Shown piece by piece: positions 55,602 through 63,739 of a stretch of DNA of 64,000 nucleotides. The notes under the pieces are model-generated. The model was given only the letters and a program-made list of their open reading frames with translations, ran no database searches and had not been told where the DNA came from. Numbering within the stretch: the first letter of the stretch is position 1; the number at the start of each line of letters is the position of its first letter. The DNA is taken from positions 682,001-746,000 of the forward strand of contig NZ_BSND01000003.1 in the NCBI RefSeq assembly GCF_030159795.1, read 5' to 3'. Both the position numbers and the translations under genes were made by a program. This stretch comes from Methylophaga thalassica. GTDB lineage: Bacteria > Pseudomonadota > Gammaproteobacteria > Nitrosococcales > Methylophagaceae.

Positions 55602-57400
55602 TGTCAGAACAAAATATGACGATTGCCGCGCTACAACAAGCTTATAAAGACGGCACGCTGACACCCAAACAAGTGATTAAAGATGCTCTGGAGCGTTGTG
55701 AGCAATACCTTGATCACAATATCTGGATTGAATTATTTAGTCTCGAACAGCTTCAGCCTTATCTGGATGCCTTAGATGACAGCAATATGGTAGATAAGCC
55801 GTTATATGGGATTCCTTTTGCCATCAAAGATAATATCGAATTAGCGGGATTTCCTGTGACGGCAGGTTGCGAGGCGTATGCGTATACACCGGACAAATCT
55901 GCCTTTGTTGTTCAGCAATTAATTGATGCCGGTGCCATTCCACTGGGTAAAACCAATCTGGATCAATTTGCCACTGGCTTAGTCGGCGTGCGTTCACCTG
56001 AAAAGTGGGGGCCTTGCCATAACAGTTTTGATAAAGACTATATTTCAGGTGGCTCCAGCTCGGGTTCCGCAGTAGCAGTGGCATTAGGTTTAGTCAGTTT
56101 CTCATTAGGTACTGATACCGCTGGTTCAGGTCGGGTACCAGCCGCATTTAATAATTTGATCGGGTTAAAACCGACCAAAGGCTTATTGAGTACTGATGGT
56201 GTTGTACCCGCCTGTCGCAGCCTGGATTGTGTGTCTATTTTTAGCCTGACTACTGATGATGCCAATACGGTGTTTAATGTGGCTGCGAAATTTGATCAAA
56301 ATGATGCGTTTGCTAGACCTAACGTCGATACCAATAAAGGCAATTACGGCAAGTTAGACAATATCACCTTTAATTTTGCGGTCCCACAGGCAGAGCAACT
56401 TAACTTTTTTGGTAATGCTGAATACGCCGAGCAGTTTGAGAAAGCGGTCAAACACCTGGAAAACTTGGGTGGTAAGAAACATATTATCGATTTCGAACCA
56501 TTCTTCACGGCAGCCAGACTGCTTTATGAAGGCCCTTGGGTAGCTGAACGGCGTGTGGCAACAGAAGGTGTCGACAGACACGCTATGTTGCAGGTGATTC
56601 AGGATATCCTGGCGACGCAGGAAGAGGCACGTGCAGATGATCTGTTTAAAGCCGAATATAAGTTACAAGCTTGCCGACAGCAGGTGAGGGATGTGCTTGC
56701 GTGTTACGACTTTATTCTCACGCCTACTGCCGGAACAACCTATACCATTGAACAAGTTCAGGCTGATCCCATAAAACTCAATAGTAATCTGGGTCATTAC
56801 ACCAACTTTATGAACTTGCTTGATTGCAGTGCGATAGCGGTTCCGACCGGCTTCATTACTTCGGGCTTACCCTTTGGTGTGACCTTGTTTTCCCGTGCGT
56901 TCAGTGATGCCAGATTATTAACCTTTGCCAATTTGATGCAGCAATCACTGCGATTACCACTGGGCGCAATAGAGCTTGAATGCCCGGATTCTTCTGCATC
57001 AATAGCTGGCACTGGTGATCGTATTACGCTGGCGGTGTGTGGTGCGCATTTACAAGGCCAGCCGCTGAATTATCAATTAACAGAACGTGGCGGCGTCTTT
57101 TTAGAGAAAACGGTGACGGCCAATGCCTATAAGCTTTATGCCCTAGCTGGCGGCCCGCCAATGCGGCCTGGCTTAGTAAGAGATAAACAAGGAACAGCTA
57201 TTGAGATTGAGCTCTGGTCGATACCAACGGCAACGCTGGGCTCATTTCTGGCAGGTATTGCCGCGCCTTTGGGCTTAGGTAAGTTAGAAGTGACAGACGG
57301 CCGTTGGGTTACAGGCTTTATTTGTGAATCTTATGGTTTAGATGATGCGATGGATATTACCGCTTTCGGGTCATGGCGTGAGTATTTGCTAAATAAATAA
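55601..57400 (+). CDS. atzF: Allophanate hydrolase
   Basis: Splits allophanate to ammonia and carbon dioxide, releasing the nitrogen gained by the carboxylase. The 599-residue protein has an amidase-signature domain with the Ser-Ser-Lys triad: Lys in PFAIKDNIE (about residue 74), SGGSSSGSAVAVA and DTAGSGRVPA; the C-terminal domain (about 470-599; LTERGGVFLEKTVTANAYKLYAL) is the one typical for AtzF. Last gene of the guanidine operon, ending before a strong terminator. Confidence 0.95.
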   Translation: MSEQNMTIAALQQAYKDGTLTPKQVIKDALERCEQYLDHNIWIELFSLEQLQPYLDALDDSNMVDKPLYGIPFAIKDNIELAGFPVTAGCEAYAYTPDKSAFVVQQLIDAGAIPLGKTNLDQFATGLVGVRSPEKWGPCHNSFDKDYISGGSSSGSAVAVALGLVSFSLGTDTAGSGRVPAAFNNLIGLKPTKGLLSTDGVVPACRSLDCVSIFSLTTDDANTVFNVAAKFDQNDAFARPNVDTNKGNYGKLDNITFNFAVPQAEQLNFFGNAEYAEQFEKAVKHLENLGGKKHIIDFEPFFTAARLLYEGPWVAERRVATEGVDRHAMLQVIQDILATQEEARADDLFKAEYKLQACRQQVRDVLACYDFILTPTAGTTYTIEQVQADPIKLNSNLGHYTNFMNLLDCSAIAVPTGFITSGLPFGVTLFSRAFSDARLLTFANLMQQSLRLPLGAIELECPDSSASIAGTGDRITLAVCGAHLQGQPLNYQLTERGGVFLEKTVTANAYKLYALAGGPPMRPGLVRDKQGTAIEIELWSIPTATLGSFLAGIAAPLGLGKLEVTDGRWVTGFICESYGLDDAMDITAFGSWREYLLNK

Positions 57401-57407
57401 GGCATAT

Positions 57408-57437
57408 AAAAAAGCCGTCAGAAATGACGGCTTTTTT
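57408..57437. terminator. Bidirectional terminator at the end of the guanidine operon
   Basis: Perfect 13-bp stem with a GAAA loop (A6GCCGTCA / TGACGGCT6). It serves allophanate hydrolase on the plus strand and the glycine-zipper gene on the minus strand. Confidence 0.92.
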
Positions 57438-57444
57438 GAGGGAG

Positions 57445-57744
57445 CTAACAGTTGCCTTTTTTGGCCTGACCAGGAGGACAGAAATGACCTTTATGATCAT
57501 CATGATAATGTTTTTCATGATGTTCACCGTGACCTGCTGATTCATCAGTATTGACGGCTACACCCGTGGCTGCACCAATGGCACCACCTATCATTGCTCC
57601 TTCACGTCCACCGACTTCATTGCCAACGGCAGCGCCTACAGCACCACCAATACCGCCACCTACCGCTGCATCTAATGTAGAACTATCAGCATGAGCTGCA
57701 AATGTTGTCACCAACAATGGGATAATCAGGAATCTTATGTTCAT
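57445..57744 (-). CDS. Glycine-zipper exported protein with His-rich tail
   Basis: A 99-residue protein with signal peptide MNIRFLIIPLLVTTFAAHA, followed by a glycine-zipper segment (about 27-65; GGGIGGAVGAAVGNEVGGRE and a second GGAIGAATG) of the type found in outer-membrane lipoprotein-like and YMGG-like proteins. The C-terminus is unusual: GHGEHHEKHYHDDHKGHFCP with a final CPPGQAKKGNC, so eight histidines and two cysteines may bind metal. No lipobox Cys. Function unknown. Confidence 0.82.
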   Translation of the reverse strand: MNIRFLIIPLLVTTFAAHADSSTLDAAVGGGIGGAVGAAVGNEVGGREGAMIGGAIGAATGVAVNTDESAGHGEHHEKHYHDDHKGHFCPPGQAKKGNC

Positions 57745-57809
57745 ATTATGATTGAGCCTTTTTGCAAATAACTAGCGCACAACATAACTAAATATAAGGA
57801 AATTGGCAA

Positions 57810-59849
57810 TTATTCGCTGGATTGGTCATTCAGTGCCATGCCCTTATTTGGTGTTTTTACTCCAGCTTTACCTTGTAATAAAGTCGATGTGGCAGACTCA
57901 ATATAGGCGTCTAAACGGTGATCCAGTTTTTCCGTATCTGCCGTGTCATATATTTCACTAGCTGATGCTATAGGTAATAGCTGATATTGATACAACGAGG
58001 CGGAATTATCGGTTGATTTAACCAGTACTTTATTATCATCAATGATGGCTGTAGTCGGATCTGAACCAGATGGTTTGATCACGGCAAATCCGGCGTCATG
58101 AATATTCAGTAAATCACGGCCCCAGCAGCTATAAGTAGTATCTCCACCCAGTAAACCAGCTACAGTCGGTGCGATATCCACTTGAGCACCAACTGTTGAA
58201 TTACTGTGTCCATAGTTTTTAACAACATTTGGACCAAGCACTAATAGCGGCACATGGAATTTGAGCATATCAATATCGGTGACTTGATTGGGTGTGCTAA
58301 AGCCATGATCACCCACTAAAACAAATAATGTGTTGTCAAAATAATCTGATTTGGCCACTTTTTTAAAAAACTGACCTAATGCCCAGTCGGCATAACGCAT
58401 CGCTGTTAGATGCTCATTCAATTCACCATGTCCAGTGACTTTTGCAACAGGCAGTGGGGTAGGTAAGGCATATGGCGTATGATTGGATAAAGTCTGTAAA
58501 AAGGCAAAAAACGGCTTATCGTTAGGCATTTTTTGTAACTCTTCGGCAGCCCGGTCGAACATATCCTGATCCGATACACCCCACGTAGGATCGGAGAAAA
58601 CAGGATTCACAAAGTCATGTCTGCCAATAAAACGTTGCATACCCTGGGCACCAAAAAAGCCTTTTTGGTTATCCCAGGCAAAATCACCGTTATAAACATA
58701 CATGCTTTGATAGTCTCGGTCGGCGGTCATTTGTATCAAACCTGAAAAATGGTTACTGCCTTCAGGTTGTTGCATCAAATACTCATAGTGCGGCAGGTTA
58801 GGAAAACAGGCTAATGAAGCAAACATGCCCTGGTGAGTATGTGTGCCATTAGAAAAAAAGCGATTAAATAACAGGCCTTGTTTGGCGAGTTTGTCGAACT
58901 CTGGAGTAATAGCTTCGTCATGGCCCAAGGCACCAACATATTCACCACTAAAACTTTCCATCAGAATGAACACAACATTTAATGGCTTTTTGCTTTCACC
59001 TGTACCGGCATGGTAAGTACGTAAGACAGGCGAGTAGTCTGGGTCTAGTTGTGTATCCGATGGCGTTAAAACCATCTGTTCCACAGTATTGTCGGCTTCA
59101 GCTATTGGCATTTTCTTGAGCCATTTGTTGTCACCTTTTTTAGTACCAATGACCGCTTTAGCTAATGTATAAACACCGTTTAAACCTAAATGATTGGCAA
59201 AAAGATAATGACTCTGGAAGGCATCACCCCAACGAAGTGGTGGTCCCTGACGTAATGTGCCACGCGCAGCAACAACAGATATCAGCAAGACCACAAAGAA
59301 TGCTGTCATTCTTAAGCTGTATCGAGTTTTATCTGTAGATTTAGTTTGGTTAATTCGGCTGTTTAGCGTAAAGATAAAAAACAATGCTGTGATAAGTAAA
59401 CCAATGATGATGAGATAAGTGACAACAGGAAAGCCATACCAAATCATGCTTAACACCGTTGCCGGATCTTCCTTCATATATTCAAATACCAGGCTGTTTA
59501 GTCGTGTATGAAATTCATGATAGAAGTCGAGCTCTACAATGGCGAGAAAGATCATCACACTGGACACAAAGGTAAGCCAGAGCGTGTAGGCTTTGCGGTT
59601 GTTTAACCCTTTTTTAAATAGCAAACCAATGATTAAGGGCAGCAGTACATAAACAGTGACGATTAAGTCAAAGCGGAGCCCGGTGATAAAAGCTTGAATG
59701 AGATCATGGTTGGGAATGGCGGCACTGAGATCATTGTTTCGCCACAACAGAATTGCTCTCAATAGCGTCTGTAATAGCATCAAAATAAATGCTGAACTAA
59801 AAATAAAATAAAGATCAGAAAAAAGACTGTTGTTATCGTTTTTTTGCAT
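57810..59849 (-). CDS. LTA-synthase-like membrane sulfatase-fold protein
   Basis: A 679-residue protein with five N-terminal membrane segments (about 10-195) and a large periplasmic sulfatase-like domain (about 285-600), the architecture of lipoteichoic acid synthase and phosphoglycerol transferase family proteins. Active-site features are visible: VVFILMESFSGEYVGALG (metal Glu), SNGTHTHQGMFASL (catalytic Thr) and LFVLVGDHGFSTP (metal Asp-His). In Gram-negatives relatives add phosphoglycerol or phosphoethanolamine to periplasmic glucans or lipids. The ATG at 59849 is preferred over a GTG ten codons upstream. Confidence 0.88.
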   Translation of the reverse strand: MQKNDNNSLFSDLYFIFSSAFILMLLQTLLRAILLWRNNDLSAAIPNHDLIQAFITGLRFDLIVTVYVLLPLIIGLLFKKGLNNRKAYTLWLTFVSSVMIFLAIVELDFYHEFHTRLNSLVFEYMKEDPATVLSMIWYGFPVVTYLIIIGLLITALFFIFTLNSRINQTKSTDKTRYSLRMTAFFVVLLISVVAARGTLRQGPPLRWGDAFQSHYLFANHLGLNGVYTLAKAVIGTKKGDNKWLKKMPIAEADNTVEQMVLTPSDTQLDPDYSPVLRTYHAGTGESKKPLNVVFILMESFSGEYVGALGHDEAITPEFDKLAKQGLLFNRFFSNGTHTHQGMFASLACFPNLPHYEYLMQQPEGSNHFSGLIQMTADRDYQSMYVYNGDFAWDNQKGFFGAQGMQRFIGRHDFVNPVFSDPTWGVSDQDMFDRAAEELQKMPNDKPFFAFLQTLSNHTPYALPTPLPVAKVTGHGELNEHLTAMRYADWALGQFFKKVAKSDYFDNTLFVLVGDHGFSTPNQVTDIDMLKFHVPLLVLGPNVVKNYGHSNSTVGAQVDIAPTVAGLLGGDTTYSCWGRDLLNIHDAGFAVIKPSGSDPTTAIIDDNKVLVKSTDNSASLYQYQLLPIASASEIYDTADTEKLDHRLDAYIESATSTLLQGKAGVKTPNKGMALNDQSSE

Positions 59850-60013
59850 GGAGCGTCCATCAGTTATCAGCAGAATCACTCATCGCTAGTAGATGCAGTG
59901 AAATGATCGGTGAACGCCAGTTTGCATCGATTTCGTTAAGAAAAACTTAAGGTGAAGCCTTCAGTATATTGACTGCTATGTTCTTGTTTATCAGCGGTTG
60001 GCAATTAAAAATT

Positions 60014-60040
60014 TTAATTATCAAAAAATTCAGCCGATAT
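60014..60040 (+). promoter_or_regulatory. Candidate sigma-28 promoter of the second chemoreceptor gene
   Basis: TTAATTAT, 11 bases, then GCCGATAT. The -10 is identical to those ahead of the Aer-like gene and the YjfB-like gene; the -35 matches five of eight consensus positions. Confidence 0.5.
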
Positions 60041-60114
60041 ACTCTCTGCATAGACTATGAAATATTCATGGTTGACATAATTAACGATTAAATTTGACTG
60101 AGGCTGGAGCTGGA

Positions 60115-61815
60115 ATGCAGTTTATTAAGAACCTTCCTATCGGGAAAAAGATTTTCAGTGTGGTTATTATTCTTGGCATAACCCAAGTGATCATCTCTGC
60201 TTTTGCTATCTTCAAAATGAATAATATTTCAGAGGAATTTTCTGTTATTCATGAGATGTCACTGCCACTTGAAAAAAATGTGTCTGAAGCGAGTCAGCTT
60301 CAATTAAAAAAAGCGGCTGAATTACAGCAGTTGATGATTGATGCCAAATCAGGGGCGAGAAGAAACATCATCAAAGAGCATTTCACCAGCATAGAAAATA
60401 TCACTGCACAAACCAATCAAGCGATGCAAGACATCGTCACTATCCTGGATAAATCGAAAGGCAAGGTACTTGATGCTGATTTACACGCGGATGTGCTTAG
60501 TCTGGACGAAAATACAGCTAAAGTAGTTGAGCAGCAGGCTAATTATCAGAAATACGTTGATAGTGCGATTCAGATTATCAAACGCGGTGGAAGTATGTCG
60601 GGCGGTGGTTATTTATCAAAGGATGAGCAGGCACAGCTACAGGATATCGAAGCAAAATTATTTGAAAGCTTACAAGCCATGCAAGCGAGCATTGATAATA
60701 TTACAAACCGGTCAGTAAAAAATGTTCAGAATGTGCAGCGCTCCAGTTTATTTAGCCTGATTGCAATGGCAGTGGCTTCACTAATAATTGGTATTTTCAT
60801 CTCAAAAATTATTATTAGTAATATCGTTACCCCCATTAAAGGCGTGATGGCTGTTCTTACCTCAATGGCTCAGGATAATGATTTAACAAAACGGATGAAC
60901 TTTGACAGCGCTGATGAAGTAGGTGCGATGGGGAAAACATTTAATCGTTTTGTCGAAAAACTTCAGAGTTTGGTCATTAGTATTACTCAAGCATCAGAGC
61001 AATTATCGACTGCAGCCGAAGAAACCTCAGTGGTGAGTATTTCAACCAATAAGAATATTGCTAAACAAAAAAATGAAACGGTGCACGTCGCATCGGCTAT
61101 CACCGAGATGACAGCAACCGTACAAGAAGTTGCGATTAGTGCTGAAAAGGCCTCTGAAGCGGCTATTAAAGGCGATAAAGACTCGGAGTCTGGTCGTAAA
61201 GTTGTTGAGGAAATTGTTGCCTCAATTAATAACCTTGCAGCAGAAATTAATACTTCAACCTCTGTCATTAAAACTCTGAAATCAGATAGTGAAAACATCG
61301 GTACCGTACTTGATGTAATTAAAAGCATTGCTGAACAAACAAACTTACTTGCTTTAAATGCAGCTATTGAAGCGGCCCGAGCTGGTGATCAAGGGCGTGG
61401 TTTTGCTGTTGTGGCTGATGAAGTGCGTTCTTTAGCACAAAAAACACAAGACTCAACCAAAGAGATTGAAGACCTGATCCTTACTTTGCAGCAAGGATCA
61501 GATAATGCTGTTAACTCGATGGCACTGAATCAGAAGAGTATTGAAGGGCTTGTGTCAAAAGCGGTAGATGCCACTAATTCATTAAAAGAAATTACCAATT
61601 CGGTTAGCTCAATCACTGAGATGAATACCTTGATTGCGACCGCAGCCGAGCAGCAAAGTCATGTGGTCAACGAAATTAATAGCAATGTGCATAATATTCA
61701 ACAGGTGTCAGAAAACACAGCCGAAGGATCTGAGCAGGTATCACAGGCGAGCCAGGAAATTGCGCAATTGAGTGAAAAACTCACCAGTATGGTCAAGCAG
61801 TTTAAAGTATCGTAA
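60115..61815 (+). CDS. Methyl-accepting chemotaxis protein
   Basis: A 566-residue transmembrane chemoreceptor. TM1 lies at about 11-31 ([20 protein letters not shown]), a periplasmic helical ligand domain at about 32-205, TM2 at about 208-230, HAMP at 231-285 ([19 protein letters not shown]), and the signalling domain contains the canonical tip [20 protein letters not shown] followed by [15 protein letters not shown]. The ATG at 60115 follows CTGGAGCTGGA; a TTG seven codons upstream is unlikely. Ligand unknown. A sigma-28-like promoter precedes it. Confidence 0.94.
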   Translation: MQFIKNLPIGKKIFSVVIILGITQVIISAFAIFKMNNISEEFSVIHEMSLPLEKNVSEASQLQLKKAAELQQLMIDAKSGARRNIIKEHFTSIENITAQTNQAMQDIVTILDKSKGKVLDADLHADVLSLDENTAKVVEQQANYQKYVDSAIQIIKRGGSMSGGGYLSKDEQAQLQDIEAKLFESLQAMQASIDNITNRSVKNVQNVQRSSLFSLIAMAVASLIIGIFISKIIISNIVTPIKGVMAVLTSMAQDNDLTKRMNFDSADEVGAMGKTFNRFVEKLQSLVISITQASEQLSTAAEETSVVSISTNKNIAKQKNETVHVASAITEMTATVQEVAISAEKASEAAIKGDKDSESGRKVVEEIVASINNLAAEINTSTSVIKTLKSDSENIGTVLDVIKSIAEQTNLLALNAAIEAARAGDQGRGFAVVADEVRSLAQKTQDSTKEIEDLILTLQQGSDNAVNSMALNQKSIEGLVSKAVDATNSLKEITNSVSSITEMNTLIATAAEQQSHVVNEINSNVHNIQQVSENTAEGSEQVSQASQEIAQLSEKLTSMVKQFKVS

Positions 61816-61877
61816 AAGAGCATTTTTGATAGCGACTTTGTATACATGCATTTAATTGCTGTCGCGGCTTGGAATAA

Positions 61878-61909
61878 GACGTTAATATCCGGATATGGAT
61901 ATTAACGTC
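61878..61909. repeat. Perfect 13-bp inverted repeat
   Basis: GACGTTAATATCC (61878-61890) and GGATATTAACGTC (61897-61909) flank GGATAT. It lies 63 bases after the chemoreceptor stop codon. No T run follows, so a factor-independent terminator is uncertain; an operator or RNA-stabilising hairpin is also possible. Confidence 0.5.
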
Positions 61910-62029
61910 ATCAGTTAATTATTCTTATTTAAAACAAATGGTTATTAAATGATCGTAGAATAATGTCTTTATTCATTGCTGAGCGATGAGCATCTATTCT
62001 AAGATCAGCTTTTCAGCTGGAATATTAAG

Positions 62030-62605
62030 ATGTCATTTGTTTTTATTGGATTGTTTATTGTCATATTAGTGGCTGTTCTGCTTCTCGCCTTGATGAAGGA
62101 TGACAAGGATAAAACAGAAAAGACAACAGACTATCCCTACAGTAAACAACCATCATTACTCACTCCGGCAGAACTCTCATTCCAACATAGCCTGAAACTT
62201 GCCGTCGATGGACAGTATGATATTTCTTCTAAAGTGCGACTGGCTGATATCGTCATCGTAAAGCAAACGAAGTCTAAATCTGAGTGGCAAAAAGCCTTTA
62301 ACAAAATTCAGTCCAAGCACGTTGATTTTGTTCTGACTGACACGAAAACAGCCGATATTTTATGTGCGATAGAACTCGATGATGCTTCACATAGCAAGCC
62401 TGCAAGACAACTCCGTGATGACTTCCTCGATAATGTATTACGAGTTGCCAGAGTGCCTTTATTACGTTTCACAGTAGAGCAAAGTTATCAGTCGCAATTG
62501 ATAGCCGAGAAAATAAAGAATGCGATTCATCCTGAATTTGCTATTCAATTTTCATCTGATGTCGTGATGGATGACATAAAAATTCTGATCAATCCGGATA
62601 GATAA
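62030..62605 (+). CDS. DUF2726 membrane-anchored protein
   Basis: A 191-residue protein with one N-terminal membrane segment (about 3-22) and a cytoplasmic DUF2726 domain (about 40-175): LTPAELSFQHSLKLAVDG, VRLADIVIVKQ, KHVDFVLTDTKTADILCAIELDD and ARVPLLRFTVEQSYQSQLI. The DxxLxD/ExD-xK-like arrangement recalls the restriction-endonuclease-like fold (vDFVL...aIELDDasH), and the family is thought to relate to nucleic acid processing. Its actual role is unknown. Confidence 0.85.
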   Translation: MSFVFIGLFIVILVAVLLLALMKDDKDKTEKTTDYPYSKQPSLLTPAELSFQHSLKLAVDGQYDISSKVRLADIVIVKQTKSKSEWQKAFNKIQSKHVDFVLTDTKTADILCAIELDDASHSKPARQLRDDFLDNVLRVARVPLLRFTVEQSYQSQLIAEKIKNAIHPEFAIQFSSDVVMDDIKILINPDR

Positions 62606-62886
62606 TTCTTGTCGTGCAGGTTGCGTCAAGATAGCTCGATAGCTTCATCTGATCTGCTCACCATTCGATACTCATATAATAGAGGTGCCTAGGCTATAGT
62701 TAGCAGAAGTACCTTTATTTTTATCGGTTGATTATTTCTGTGAGTTAAAAAAATGATATTTCTAACTCACGCTTATTAATAGAGTGAATCTCATCAGAAG
62801 ATAGTTTTTCAGAACAGATGACTGAAACAAGCCATCATGAATGATTATGGTTGATGATTGTGGGGAAGGGGGAGTGGAGAGACAGA
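62606..62886. other. Intergenic region before the tRNA cluster
   Basis: No gene is visible. An inverted repeat GTGAGTTA / TAACTCAC (62740-62747 and 62763-62770) with an A-rich centre may end transcripts coming from either side; nothing else stands out. Confidence 0.35.
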
Positions 62887-62963
62887 TGGCGCGCCCGGCA
62901 CGATTCGAACGTGCGACCGCCTGGTTCGTAGCCAGGTACTCTATCCAGCTGAGCTACGGGCGC
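62887..62963 (-). tRNA. tRNA-Arg (ACG), downstream copy
   Basis: A 77-base cloverleaf on the minus strand: acceptor GCGCCCG/CGGGCGC, D-arm with AGCTCAGCTGGATAGAG, anticodon stem-loop CTGGCTACGAACCAG with anticodon ACG, T-arm GTTCGAATC, and encoded CCA at 62887-62889. ACG is read as inosine-CG after deamination and decodes CGU, CGC and CGA. It is identical to the copy at 63040-63116. Confidence 0.96.
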
Positions 62964-62989
62964 TATCTATCTGAAATCTATTATTGAAA

Positions 62990-63023
62990 TAAAAAAGCAG
63001 TCCCGATTTCTCGGTGACTGCTT
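62990..63023 (-). terminator. Terminator between the two tRNA-Arg genes
   Basis: On the minus strand AAGCAGTC ... GACTGCTT forms an 8-bp stem extended inside by CCGA/TCGG, followed by T6. It lies directly downstream of the 63040-63116 tRNA and upstream of the second copy. Confidence 0.75.
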
Positions 63024-63039
63024 GATTATGTACTTTAAA

Positions 63040-63116
63040 TGGCGCGCCCGGCACGATTCGAACGTGCGACCGCCTGGTTCGTAGCCAGGTACTCTATCCA
63101 GCTGAGCTACGGGCGC
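63040..63116 (-). tRNA. tRNA-Arg (ACG), upstream copy
   Basis: Identical in all 77 bases to the downstream copy, including encoded CCA (63040-63042). A terminator-like hairpin separates the copies, so the downstream copy may need its own promoter or read-through. Confidence 0.96.
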
Positions 63117-63165
63117 TAAAGCCGCTTATTATACAAGCATCCAATGATGCCATCAATAAAATTTA

Positions 63166-63255
63166 TGGCGGAGAGCGAGGGATTCGAACCCTCGATAGGG
63201 GTAAACCTATACGCCCTTAGCAGGGGCGCGCCTTCAGCCTCTCGGCCAGCTCTCC
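63166..63255 (-). tRNA. tRNA-Ser (GCT)
   Basis: A 90-base class II tRNA on the minus strand: acceptor GGAGAGC/GCTCTCC, anticodon arm CGCCCCTGCTAAGGGCG with anticodon GCT (decodes AGU and AGC), a long variable arm and encoded CCA at 63166-63168. It lies 56 bases downstream of csrA, the common gammaproteobacterial arrangement. Confidence 0.96.
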
Positions 63256-63311
63256 ATCAAAGCCGCCTAGTATATCAGATGATAACGATTTGGCTAGTGA
63301 TAATTGTAAAT

Positions 63312-63497
63312 TTAACTCACATTTGGCTGATCTTTTTCAGCCTGAATGCGATCGTAGATTTCTTCACGGTGCACGGTGACGTCTTTAGGAGCGTCTACAC
63401 CAATTCTTACCTGATTACCTTTAACACCAAGTACGTTTACAACAACATCGTCACCGATGATGAGTGATTCGCCAACACGACGTGTGAGTATTAACAT
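63312..63497 (-). CDS. csrA: Carbon storage regulator CsrA/RsmA
   Basis: A 61-residue dimeric RNA-binding regulator that binds GGA motifs in mRNA leaders and controls carbon flux, motility and biofilm formation. The sequence is canonical: [38 protein letters not shown] with the RNA-contacting Leu4 and Arg44-type positions conserved, and EEIYDRI. The start follows TAAGGGGAAAAAAAC. Several GGA motifs in its own leader suggest autoregulation. Confidence 0.97.
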   Translation of the reverse strand: MLILTRRVGESLIIGDDVVVNVLGVKGNQVRIGVDAPKDVTVHREEIYDRIQAEKDQPNVS

Positions 63498-63739
63498 GTT
63501 TTTTTCCCCTTACTCTCAAAAATTAGGCCGAGGTATCAGGAGAATTATGATGACTCCTTTCGATTGATCAGGCCTCGTGCCTTTGTCCTATTCATTTATG
63601 TAGAGGTCTTCTCGCCTCTTTATTCATGGACTATAAAAAAAACTTTTTTATCCATTGTTCAGATAATATTTTATCAGGAACAGAACATCTAAGCGATAAA
63701 ATCATCTCAAAAACATGACGAGACTCAAGCATTTAGCTT

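Noticed and set aside
63144-63467. 107-codon plus-strand open frame spanning tRNA-Ser and csrA
   Set aside because: It covers the antisense of a tRNA and of csrA; its start MMPSIKFMAESEGFEPSIGVN is a familiar false translation of a tRNA-Ser gene.
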